Below, one piece after another: positions 26,929-35,513 of a DNA stretch of 64,000 nucleotides (within the stretch, counting starts at the first letter, position 1; each line of letters starts with the position of its first letter). The translations under genes were made by a program, and so were the position numbers. This DNA comes from Pseudarthrobacter sulfonivorans. Its GTDB lineage: Bacteria > Actinomycetota > Actinomycetes > Actinomycetales > Micrococcaceae. The notes beneath the pieces are model-generated. The model saw only the letters and a program-made list of their open reading frames with translations, searched no databases and was not told where the DNA came from. The stretch is taken from assembly GCF_014712225.1 (NCBI RefSeq), contig NZ_JACXBW010000004.1:269437-333436 (forward strand). The letters are read 5' to 3'.

Positions 26929-26934
26929 TAGACT
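26929..26934 (+). promoter_or_regulatory. Candidate -10 of a leaderless Nudix-gene transcript
   Basis: TAGACT is followed by 6 bases and the GTG start at 26941; no ribosome-binding site is visible. Confidence 0.5.
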
Positions 26935-26940
26935 GGGGCG

Positions 26941-27393
26941 GTGAGTGAACAGATACAGGTAGTTGGCGCAGCGATACTGGACTCGTTGGAACATCCCGCC
27001 CGCTTGCTGGTGGCGCGGCGGACGGCTCCCGAGCAGTTTGCCGGACTTTGGGAATTTCCCGGCGGCAAGGTGGAAGCCGGCGAGGTGTGCGAGGCCGCGC
27101 TGCATCGTGAACTCAAGGAAGAGCTTGGTGTCGGTGTCAGGCTCGGAGCCGAGTTGCCTGCCGGCACGCCCGAGGGGTGGCGGCTGAATGAGCGGGCGAG
27201 CATGCGGGTTTGGCAAGCCGAAGTCACCGAGGGGGAGCCCCATCCGCTGGAGGACCACGACGAACTGCGGTGGGTGGCCCTGGCAGACCAGCAGGCGGTT
27301 CTTGAGCTTCCCTGGATCCCAGCCGACTTTCCCATAGTCCAGGCTCTGTTGGACGTGCTCAGCTCACCGGTGTTGCACTCCCGCACACGCTGA
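26941..27393 (+). CDS. MutT-type Nudix (deoxy)nucleoside triphosphate pyrophosphohydrolase
   Basis: A 150-aa protein with a complete Nudix box: GGKVEAGEV, then A-L-H-R-E-L-K-E-E-L-G-V at about residues 39-63, preceded by the MutT-like LWEFPGGK. It probably sanitises oxidised or modified nucleotides such as 8-oxo-dGTP, but Nudix substrate range is broad. It is convergent with the SOS-boxed radical SAM gene. Confidence 0.87.
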   Translation: MSEQIQVVGAAILDSLEHPARLLVARRTAPEQFAGLWEFPGGKVEAGEVCEAALHRELKEELGVGVRLGAELPAGTPEGWRLNERASMRVWQAEVTEGEPHPLEDHDELRWVALADQQAVLELPWIPADFPIVQALLDVLSSPVLHSRTR

Positions 27394-27435
27394 GGGTCCG
27401 CAGAACCTGGACGTCGAACCGGCTGAAACTTCGGG

Positions 27436-28551
27436 TCAGAAGAGGGTGGGCTGGCGAAGAGCCGGACCGCCGGCCCCATGCCCCGTGTCTGCGCCGGCCT
27501 GCCCGGAAACCGGCAGGATGCCCTCCGGATACTGTGCCTCCTCGCTGCGGGGATCGTCCTCCAGGTCGCGGTGGCTGAACCCGTGGCCGCTCGTGAATCC
27601 GTGCCGCTGCTTGAAATAGCGCACTTTGGCAGCGAGCCAGGTGCGGTATTCCTTGGAGGCGTAGGATCCCGTGCCGTAGAGGCGGCGGTAGCGGCCGGCG
27701 AGTTCAGGGTGGTTCTTGGCGATCCACTGCATGAACCATTCCCGGGTGCCCGGCTTCAGGTACAGGGCGCCGGCCGTCACTCCGGTGGCACCCGCCGCGG
27801 CCAGGGACCCGAAGAGGGCATCCAATGCTTCGTCGCTGTCCGAGAGCCACGGCAGGATGGGCATGGCCATCACACCGCAGGGGAGCCCGGCGTCGCGGAG
27901 GCGGGAGACCAGCTTGAGCCGGGCCCGGGGGCCCGGCGTGCCCGGTTCCACAGCCTCGGACAGTGCCTCGTCCGTCATGGCAAGCGAAATGCCAACACCG
28001 ACCGGAACCTGCGCGGCAGCGTGCTTCAGGAGCGGAATGTCGCGTGCCAGCAGCGTCCCTTTGGTGAGGATGGACAGCGGGGTGCCGGAGTCCGCCAGTG
28101 CTGCAATGATTCCCGGCATCAGCTGGTAGCGGCCCTCTGCGCGCTGGTACGGATCTGTGTTCGTGCCCAGTGCGACCTGGTGGCGGCCCCAGGAGGGCTT
28201 GGCCAGTTCCTTGCGGAGGACTTCCGCAGCGTTGACCTTGACCACCACCTGGCTGTCGAAATCGAGTCCGGCGTCAAAGTCCAGATACGTGTGGCTCTTG
28301 CGCGCGAAGCAGTAGACACAGGCGTGGCTGCAGCCGCGGTAGGGGTTTACGGTCCACTCGAAGGGCATTTTTGAACCGGAGACCACCTTGTTGAGCACCG
28401 ATTTGGCGGTGACCTCATGGAAGGTGATGCCGGCGAATTCGGGAGTAATGATGGAACGGACCAGCCCGGCCAAAGGAAGTAGGGCGGGGGATGCCCCGCT
28501 TCCGGCGCCGTCGGCCGGCCGCTGCATCAGTGCTTGTGCATCCCATCTCAT
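27436..28551 (-). CDS. Rv2578c-family radical SAM protein
   Basis: A 371-aa protein with a radical SAM cluster motif of the CX3CX2C type in GCSHACVYCFARKSH at about residues 73-87. It also has the VNPYRG block before it and GVGISLAMTDEALSEAVEPG further on, resembling SplB-like and Rv2578c proteins. The reaction is unknown; spore-photoproduct-lyase-like or other DNA-repair chemistry is possible. A near-perfect LexA box lies 9 bases upstream of the ATG, so it should be SOS-induced. Confidence 0.85.
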   Translation of the reverse strand: MRWDAQALMQRPADGAGSGASPALLPLAGLVRSIITPEFAGITFHEVTAKSVLNKVVSGSKMPFEWTVNPYRGCSHACVYCFARKSHTYLDFDAGLDFDSQVVVKVNAAEVLRKELAKPSWGRHQVALGTNTDPYQRAEGRYQLMPGIIAALADSGTPLSILTKGTLLARDIPLLKHAAAQVPVGVGISLAMTDEALSEAVEPGTPGPRARLKLVSRLRDAGLPCGVMAMPILPWLSDSDEALDALFGSLAAAGATGVTAGALYLKPGTREWFMQWIAKNHPELAGRYRRLYGTGSYASKEYRTWLAAKVRYFKQRHGFTSGHGFSHRDLEDDPRSEEAQYPEGILPVSGQAGADTGHGAGGPALRQPTLF

Positions 28552-28560
28552 GCACTCTAT

Positions 28561-28576
28561 TCGAAGGTATGTTCGA
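28561..28576 (-). promoter_or_regulatory. LexA box of the radical SAM gene
   Basis: TCGAACATACCTTCGA (minus strand) matches TCGAAC-N4-GTTCGA at 11 of 12 fixed positions, the best match in the window. It ends 9 bases before the start codon, where bound LexA would block initiation. Confidence 0.88.
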
Positions 28577-28609
28577 ATTTAAGTCAAGGCCGACGGGATG
28601 TGCGAGCTT

Positions 28610-29233
28610 TTACGCAGAAGAAGGTGTGTGGATGGGTTGATCATCCGGAGGGGTATTCGAGAGTGAATCGATGAGTTCCAGGCCACGCAGGCCCCATTCG
28701 ATTTCCGTCTCTGCTCTGGCTATGAGCCCCTGGTAGGTGAAGATCTTGTATTCAAGGATGCGGCGGTGATCCTGTGGAGCGGCTGCAGCCAAACGCTTGC
28801 TAAGCATCTCGTTGGTCCCGTCCCGCAGCCCCGCGATCATGTCCGCCCATTGGCCCCGGCGCATCCTGTGGTACTCAATATGGGCCTGCATATGTTGCTT
28901 CGCCATGCTCGGCTCAGCCCATTCGAGGTAAGCAGCTTTCAGGTGGACCGGATCACGCTCGCGGGCGTACTCCAGAGGCGTGTTCATCCACTGCTTGAAG
29001 GCCGCGCGGCCTTCAATGGTTATGCGATACTGCGTCTTTTTGCCGTTGGGTCCCCAAGGGATTTCTTCGGCCGTGAGGAGCCCCTCTTTCGCCATCTTCC
29101 GCAGCTCAGGGTAAATCTGTGAATCCGGCGCGTGCCAGACAAATGCCACGGAGGACTCGAATCGCTTGGCCAGGTCGTATCCGGTCATCGGTTCGACGGT
29201 AAGGAGTGCCAATAGCGCGAAGCGAAGACTCAT
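28610..29233 (-). CDS. vanR: PadR-family repressor, probable VanR of the vanillate genes
   Basis: A 207-aa PadR protein. The N-terminal winged helix is LALLTVEPMTGYDLAKRFE, then SQIYPELRKMAKEGLLTAEE, with wing TQYRITIEG; the C-terminal helical dimerisation domain has HMQAHIEYHRMRRGQW. It is divergent from vanA. PadR-type VanR represses vanABK in Corynebacterium glutamicum and is released by vanillate; the same layout and a matching operator (29258-29281) support that role here. ATG 29233 is preceded by AAAGGA. Confidence 0.85.
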   Translation of the reverse strand: MSLRFALLALLTVEPMTGYDLAKRFESSVAFVWHAPDSQIYPELRKMAKEGLLTAEEIPWGPNGKKTQYRITIEGRAAFKQWMNTPLEYARERDPVHLKAAYLEWAEPSMAKQHMQAHIEYHRMRRGQWADMIAGLRDGTNEMLSKRLAAAAPQDHRRILEYKIFTYQGLIARAETEIEWGLRGLELIDSLSNTPPDDQPIHTPSSA

Positions 29234-29257
29234 GGAGATTCCTTTCGAGGTCTTGCC

Positions 29258-29318
29258 AACTAACTACAACTATAGATAGTCTGTGACCCCAGCCACTACC
29301 TATGTTCATAGTTAGTTG
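29258..29318. promoter_or_regulatory. VanR operator region between vanR and vanA
   Basis: AACTAACTAC-AACT-ATAGATAGTC (29258-29281) resembles the operator I recall for C. glutamicum VanR, AACTAACTAA-N4-TTAGGTATTT. A second half-site, TAGTTAGTTG (29309-29318), is an exact reverse complement of 29257-29266. ACTAT-AG-ATAGT (29269-29280) is a small palindrome within it. The region lies in the divergent gap. Confidence 0.72.
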
Positions 29319-29389
29319 TCCGGTGCGAACGATTCCATATCTGGCAGGCACCCTCACCGCAGGTTGCCCGGCCACCCCGAAAGAGGTCA

Positions 29390-30487
29390 ATGATGACTGT
29401 GCTTGAGTCCAGCAATTCCACCACCAACAAAGTCCTCGGTCACCCACTGAACGCCTGGTACGTGGCCGCCTGGGACCACGAAGTGACGCGCAAACCGATG
29501 GCCCGCAGGATTGCGGACCGCCCGCTGGCGCTGTACCGCACCGAGGACGGCAAGGCCGTTGCCCTGGCGGACGCTTGCTGGCACCGCCTTGCACCGTTGT
29601 CCATGGGGAAGACCGTTGGCAAGGACGGAATCCAGTGCCCCTACCACGGCATTGTCTACAACTCCGCGGGCCGCTGCGCGTCCATGCCGGCGCAGGAGAG
29701 CATCAATCCCTCCGCCACCGTCCCGTCATTCCCGGTGGTAGAGCGGTATCGCTTTGTGTGGGTCTGGCTGGGCGATCCCACCAAGGCGGACCCCGACCTT
29801 GTCCCGGACATGCACCAGATGGACAGCCAGGACTGGGCCGGCGACGGTGAGACCATTTTTGCCCCCTGCAACTACCAGCTGGTCCTGGACAACCTGATGG
29901 ACCTCACCCACGAGGAGTTTGTCCACGCCTCCAGCATCGGCCAGGAAGAGCTCAGCGAATCCGACTTCGTTGTCACGCACGATGACCGGACCGTAACTGT
30001 GACGCGATGGATGCTCAACATCGATGTCCCGCCGTTCTGGCTCAAGAACATGCGGGACAAGTTCCCCGGCTTCGAAGGCAAGGTGGACCGCTGGCAGATC
30101 ATCCGATTCGAGGCGCCCACCACCATCCGCATCGACGTCGGCGTTGCCAAGGCCGGCACGGGCGCCCCGGAGGGCGACCGCAGCCAGGGGGTCAACGGTT
30201 ACGTCATGAATACGATCAGCCCGGAGACCGCCAAGACCTGCCACTACTTCTGGGCCTTCATGCGCAACTACTGCCTGGACAGCCAGCTCATCACCACGCA
30301 GCTCCGCAACGGGGTACACGGCGTGTTCGGTGAGGACGAAGCCATGCTGAAGGCCCAGCAGGAAGCCATCGACGCCAATCCTGACTACGAGTTCTACAGC
30401 CTGAACATCGACGCCGGCGGCATGTGGGTCCGCAGGCTGATCGAGCGCATGCTCCAGGCAGAGGGCCGCCTCGCAGCGGCACTCTGA
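29390..30487 (+). CDS. vanA: Vanillate O-demethylase oxygenase subunit (Rieske non-haem iron)
   Basis: A 365-aa oxygenase. The Rieske [2Fe-2S] site is CWH at about residues 63-65 and CPYH at about 84-87. The mononuclear iron site lies in DNLMDLTHEEFVH near 165-177. VanA-type enzymes demethylate vanillate to protocatechuate and formaldehyde using electrons from VanB. A second ATG at codon 2 is an equal start candidate; AAAGAGG precedes it. The order vanA-vanB-vanK with divergent PadR repressor supports vanillate, although other methoxy- or aryl acids are possible. Confidence 0.87.
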   Translation: MMTVLESSNSTTNKVLGHPLNAWYVAAWDHEVTRKPMARRIADRPLALYRTEDGKAVALADACWHRLAPLSMGKTVGKDGIQCPYHGIVYNSAGRCASMPAQESINPSATVPSFPVVERYRFVWVWLGDPTKADPDLVPDMHQMDSQDWAGDGETIFAPCNYQLVLDNLMDLTHEEFVHASSIGQEELSESDFVVTHDDRTVTVTRWMLNIDVPPFWLKNMRDKFPGFEGKVDRWQIIRFEAPTTIRIDVGVAKAGTGAPEGDRSQGVNGYVMNTISPETAKTCHYFWAFMRNYCLDSQLITTQLRNGVHGVFGEDEAMLKAQQEAIDANPDYEFYSLNIDAGGMWVRRLIERMLQAEGRLAAAL

Positions 30488-30515
30488 CCGGACAAGGACC
30501 CCAAGGAAAAAGACA

Positions 30516-31529
30516 ATGGCAGCAACCAACAACGAAGTCTGGCAGTCTGCAACGGTGGCGGCCGTCACGGACGTGGCCGCAGGAATCCGGCGCATCGAAC
30601 TGGAACCATCAGCACCGAAGCATGCAGAACCCGGATCGCACATCGACCTCATGGTCACCATCAACGGCGAGCAGGAGAAGCGCTCCTATTCAGTGGTGGA
30701 ATCCATCGACGGCGGAAGCACCCTGGCCATCAGTGTCTTCAAGGCCCCCGTTTCCCGGGGCGGATCCGTCTTTATGCACACACTCAAGCTGGGTGACACC
30801 CTGCGCATCACCCAGCCCCTGCAGAACTTTCCGCTGCGGGTGGGAGCTGCGCGATACGTCCTGCTCGCAGGCGGCATCGGCATCACCGCGATCATGAACA
30901 TGGCCGCGGTGCTACGCAACGTCAAGGCAGACTACACCTTGGTCTACGCCGGCCGGTCCCGGGCTGCAATGGCCTACCTGCAGGACCTGCAGGAGATCCA
31001 CGGGGCCCGACTGCGGGTCCACGTCGACGACGAAGGAAGCGCCCTGGACGTGAACAGCCTGGTAGGCGGAATCGATCCGGGAACCGAACTCTATATGTGC
31101 GGGCCTATCCGGCTGATGGATGCAGTCCGCCGCGGCTGGACCGAACGGGAGCTGGCAGTGCCTGACCTCCGCTACGAAACGTTCGGGAACTCCGGCTGGT
31201 ACGACCCTGAGGAGTTCCTCGTCCGCATCCCACGGCTCGGCGTCGAAGCCACAGTGGGGCCGGGCCGCTCCATGCTCGAAGCGCTCGAGGACGCCGGCGT
31301 GGACATGATGTTTGACTGCCGCAAGGGTGAGTGCGGCCTGTGCGAGGTCCGGATCCTGGACTTGGACGGCGCCGTCGACCACCGCGACGTTTTCTACAGC
31401 GATCGGCAGCACCATGCCAAAGAGAAGATGTGCTGCTGCGTCTCACGGGCCGTCAGCTCTGCCACTGGTTCCCGTACGGAGGCCAGCCGTTCAGGCGCCC
31501 CTGCGGTGGTCACCATCGACGTGTCCTGA
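30516..31529 (+). CDS. vanB: Vanillate O-demethylase reductase subunit (ferredoxin reductase type)
   Basis: A 337-aa reductase. The N-terminal FAD/FMN domain has EKRSYSVVESIDG and the NAD domain LLAGGIGITAIMNMA. The C-terminal plant-type [2Fe-2S] ferredoxin domain has cluster ligands in CRKGECGLC near residue 270 and a fourth Cys near 306 (a C-C-C run). It passes electrons from NAD(P)H to VanA. About 15 residues follow the usual domain end. Starts 28 bp after vanA. Confidence 0.88.
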   Translation: MAATNNEVWQSATVAAVTDVAAGIRRIELEPSAPKHAEPGSHIDLMVTINGEQEKRSYSVVESIDGGSTLAISVFKAPVSRGGSVFMHTLKLGDTLRITQPLQNFPLRVGAARYVLLAGGIGITAIMNMAAVLRNVKADYTLVYAGRSRAAMAYLQDLQEIHGARLRVHVDDEGSALDVNSLVGGIDPGTELYMCGPIRLMDAVRRGWTERELAVPDLRYETFGNSGWYDPEEFLVRIPRLGVEATVGPGRSMLEALEDAGVDMMFDCRKGECGLCEVRILDLDGAVDHRDVFYSDRQHHAKEKMCCCVSRAVSSATGSRTEASRSGAPAVVTIDVS

Positions 31530-31626
31530 ATACCACAGACTGGCCCCACCCTGGCTGCCCCCATCCAGCGCAGCCGTAAACAGCTTTTGCTCCCGCGCGG
31601 AGCTCCCAAATTTCAAGGAACACGCC

Positions 31627-32964
31627 ATGAATCTACGCGAACGTATCAACGACTCGAAAATGTCGCCATACCAATGGGCCATCATCGGAATGTGCGTCCT
31701 GCTCAATGCCCTGGACGGCTTCGACGTCCTGGCTATGGCATTCACGGCCAACGGGGTCACCAAGGAATTTGGCCTGACCGGCTCAGAGTTGGGTGTTTTG
31801 CTGAGTGCGGGACTCGTCGGTATGGCGATAGGATCCCTCTGCCTCGCCCCACTGGCAGATGTCATCGGACGGCGGCCGATGATTTTGGCTGCAGTCGGCG
31901 TAGCTGGAGCAGGAATGCTGCTGGCCGCCACTGCCGGGGACATGGTGCAGCTGGGAATCTGGCGTTTGCTCACAGGACTCGGCGTCGGTTGCATCCTGGC
32001 GTGCACGAACGTTATTGCCAGCGAATACTCGTCCAGGCAGCGCCGGGGACTGAGCATCGGCATTTACACGGCCGGCTACGGCGTCGGGGCGACCCTCGGA
32101 GGTGCTGCAGCTGTTTACCTCCAAAGCCAGCACGGCTGGCGTTCCGTCTTCGTTTTCGGCGGCATCAGCACTCTCAGCATTCTTGTTGTCCTGCTGTTCC
32201 TGCTGCCCGAATCCGTCGACTTCCTGCTGACAAAAAGGCCCCGGAACGTCCTGGACCGCTTGAATCGAATCGCACGCAAGACGGGGCACCCCGAAACTGA
32301 TTCCCTGGGGGACGCAGTTGTCCCGGCCAGGAAGAAGGCCAATCCAATTTCCGAGCTCATGTCTGCCTCGAACCGGCGGTCAACGCTGCTGCTCTGGTTG
32401 GCCTTCTTCACCACAATGTTCGGCTTCTACTTCGTCAACAGCTGGACCCCACGCCTGCTGGTCACCGCTGGCATGACTGAAAGCCAAGGCATTACCGGCG
32501 GACTCATGCTGACCTTGGGCGGAATCTTTGGAGCAGTCCTCTACGGCGTCGTCGCCACCAAATGGAACAGCAAGATGGTCCTCGTGGCCTTCACCGTCCT
32601 CTCGTCCGTGATGATTGTCGTCTTCATCTCCTCTGCCTCTGTCATCGTGCTCGCCTTGGGCGCAGGCGTCCTCGTCGGCATGCTGATCAACGGCTGCATC
32701 GCCGGCCTCTATACGCTCGCCCCCTCCCTCTACCCTGCGTCGGTCCGCAGCACAGGGGTCGGATGGGGCATCGGCATCGGCCGAATCGGTGCCATCATTG
32801 CGCCCCTGATCACCGGCGCCTTGCTCGACGCCTCATGGTCGGCCGTGCAGCTCTACCTCGCTGTCGGTGCCGTAGTACTTATCAGCGCCGTCGCTGTTGG
32901 AATGATCCGGTCCAAAAAGGTCGTCACGAAGGACGCGTCGGTCGAGGAGCTAAGCGGCGTCTGA
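31627..32964 (+). CDS. vanK: Aromatic acid:H+ symporter of the MFS (VanK-like)
   Basis: A 445-aa MFS protein with 12 helices and AAHS-family motifs: LNALDGFDVLAMAF in helix 1 (the conserved D-G-x-D) and LADVIGRRPMILAAVG in loop 2-3. It is predicted to import vanillate, protocatechuate or related aromatic acids. Start ATG 31627 follows CAAGGAAC; a longer frame overlapping vanB is rejected. Last gene of the vanABK unit. Confidence 0.86.
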   Translation: MNLRERINDSKMSPYQWAIIGMCVLLNALDGFDVLAMAFTANGVTKEFGLTGSELGVLLSAGLVGMAIGSLCLAPLADVIGRRPMILAAVGVAGAGMLLAATAGDMVQLGIWRLLTGLGVGCILACTNVIASEYSSRQRRGLSIGIYTAGYGVGATLGGAAAVYLQSQHGWRSVFVFGGISTLSILVVLLFLLPESVDFLLTKRPRNVLDRLNRIARKTGHPETDSLGDAVVPARKKANPISELMSASNRRSTLLLWLAFFTTMFGFYFVNSWTPRLLVTAGMTESQGITGGLMLTLGGIFGAVLYGVVATKWNSKMVLVAFTVLSSVMIVVFISSASVIVLALGAGVLVGMLINGCIAGLYTLAPSLYPASVRSTGVGWGIGIGRIGAIIAPLITGALLDASWSAVQLYLAVGAVVLISAVAVGMIRSKKVVTKDASVEELSGV

Positions 32965-32980
32965 CGACCACCTGACGTCG

Positions 32981-33025
32981 TGCACCTGGCTCTCGACAAC
33001 CTCCCCGCATCGAGGGCCAGGTGCA
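32981..33025. terminator. Terminator after vanK
   Basis: A 16-bp stem (32981-32996 with 33010-33025) with one G-U type pair encloses a 13-base loop, between convergent vanK and the SIMPL gene. No U-tract follows. Confidence 0.75.
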
Positions 33026-33040
33026 GCCCCGGAGGCCTGA

Positions 33041-33685
33041 TCAGGCGAGCAGCTCCCACACCACGGTGACGCTGGCGCCGAGGCTGGCGTGGCCTGCCTC
33101 CACACTGATGGCGTCCGTGGCTACTGCCCGTTCGAGCCTGGCCACCGGGACCGGCCCGGATGACAAGGGGTGCTCTGAGACGGACACCACCGCGCCCAAG
33201 TGCGCCGAGGCGAGGGCGGCAAACTTCTCCGCCGCGGCAACGGCATCCTGCCACGCGGCTTCCCGGGCCCGGGCAAGCACAGCGGATTCGTCCGCGAAGC
33301 CCAGCTCGAGGCCGTTCAGCCGCACATCGTCGCCGCCGGCGTCAACCACGGCCGCGATAACGGCGGAAGCGGCAGCCACCCGCCGGACCCGCACGGTGAG
33401 CATGCTGGACGCGACGTACCCGGCCACCTGCTGGCCCTCGCCTTCGCGCCAGACAAGCTCCGGCCGGACGTTGAGCCCGGACGTCCGGATATCCGCGTCC
33501 GCCACGCCATTCTGTCGGAGCACCTCCGAAACGGCGGCCGACGCGGTGCCGGCGTCGGCGTAGGCGGAGCCAACGCTGGCCCGCCGGCATTCGACGCCCA
33601 CGGAAATGGTCAGCAGGTCAGGCGGTGCCTCGGCGGCTCCCGTGCCTGTCACGGTAATGGTCCTGATGCCGGTGTCGCCAGCCAT
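33041..33685 (-). CDS. SIMPL-domain (DUF541) protein
   Basis: A 214-aa protein of the SIMPL family: ITVTGTGAAEAPPDLLTISVG at the N-terminus, then a VAGYVASSMLTVRVR block and the C-terminal EQ-like strand segments. No signal peptide or membrane helix is seen, unlike the periplasmic E. coli YggE. Family functions relate to stress and signalling but are poorly defined. ATG 33685 is 2 bp after the stop of the upstream HExxH gene, so the two are coupled. Confidence 0.82.
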   Translation of the reverse strand: MAGDTGIRTITVTGTGAAEAPPDLLTISVGVECRRASVGSAYADAGTASAAVSEVLRQNGVADADIRTSGLNVRPELVWREGEGQQVAGYVASSMLTVRVRRVAAASAVIAAVVDAGGDDVRLNGLELGFADESAVLARAREAAWQDAVAAAEKFAALASAHLGAVVSVSEHPLSSGPVPVARLERAVATDAISVEAGHASLGASVTVVWELLA

Positions 33686-33687
33686 GG

Positions 33688-34218
33688 TCAGACCTCGATT
33701 CCGCCGGCGCCGCCAGGTGCCGGCCTTGGTGTCCGGGTGTCAATGTATCCGCCGGCGGCCAGCCCGGCCTGCCGTTCGAAAAAGTTCGCCGAGGCCGGAT
33801 TGCCGGTCCGAAGCTGCGACCAGGCCGCAGCCAGGAAATACAATGGAAGGAAAGGCAGCCCCAGGCACCAGGCGTACTGGCTGCAGTGCCTTGCCTCATG
33901 TCCCAGGAGCGCACTGTTGGCTGTCAGTTGCCCGGCACCGACCCGGCAGATGACCACGTTGCCCACGGTGAACGCCCCGGCGAAGGGGACCCGCCACCTA
34001 TAGCCGGAAGCGATGATGAGCCCCGCGGGCCCCCGCGTGATGGCCGTCCCGGCAGAGCGCGCCAGCGCCAAGCCCAGCAGCGTTGTCCCGTTGGCAAAGT
34101 TGGCAAACTGCCGCGCGCGCTGACCCGCCGTCGGGTGCGTCCTTGGCTGCGCAGACACAGCCGATATTTGCACAGGCGCCACCGGCCATACTCCTGCCAG
34201 ACGCCGACGTTCTGTCAT
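33688..34218 (-). CDS. Uncharacterised membrane-associated protein with HEARH motif
   Basis: A 176-aa protein I cannot name. It has a hydrophobic stretch near residues 45-75, then LLGHEARHCSQYAW (HExxH-type metal site) near 108-121, followed by a hydrophobic helix LGLPFLPLYFLAAAW and a Pro/Gly-rich tail. The HExxH followed by a membrane helix suggests a small zinc peptidase-like fold; activity is unproven. ATG 34218 has TACGAT 6 bases upstream (leaderless type). It is operonic with the SIMPL gene. Confidence 0.7.
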   Translation of the reverse strand: MTERRRLAGVWPVAPVQISAVSAQPRTHPTAGQRARQFANFANGTTLLGLALARSAGTAITRGPAGLIIASGYRWRVPFAGAFTVGNVVICRVGAGQLTANSALLGHEARHCSQYAWCLGLPFLPLYFLAAAWSQLRTGNPASANFFERQAGLAAGGYIDTRTPRPAPGGAGGIEV

Positions 34219-34224
34219 GAGGCC

Positions 34225-34230
34225 ATCGTA
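34225..34230 (-). promoter_or_regulatory. Candidate -10 of a leaderless transcript for the HEARH protein
   Basis: TACGAT on the minus strand is followed by 6 bases and the ATG at 34218. Confidence 0.45.
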
Positions 34231-34449
34231 GCCGGAGGGTTCAATTAGACTGATGGATAGTGGCCGCCGGTAATTCTTCAGTCGGTAATTTTCCAACCGG
34301 GTATTTCGCCAGCGGCCCTGCCCTGGTCATCGAGTGGATCCGTCCTGCATGGATTCACGAAATGACCTGCCAGTGACGGATGCGCTGCCGGGAGACCGCG
34401 CACTGCTGCACCTTCACCGGCAGCCCCGACTCGTAGCTAAGAACAGTAG

Positions 34450-35511
<1,062 letters not shown>

Positions 35512-35513
35512 CA

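Noticed and set aside
26708..26940. Extra gene in the 233-bp gap between the MFS exporter and the Nudix gene
   Set aside because: Only an unconserved extension of the exporter frame is open; apart from the Nudix -10 element nothing is seen.
34219..34449. Attenuator, Phe-rich leader peptide or T-box before pheS
   Set aside because: No run of Phe codons and no T-box sequence or terminator pair could be found; I see no clear feature in this gap.
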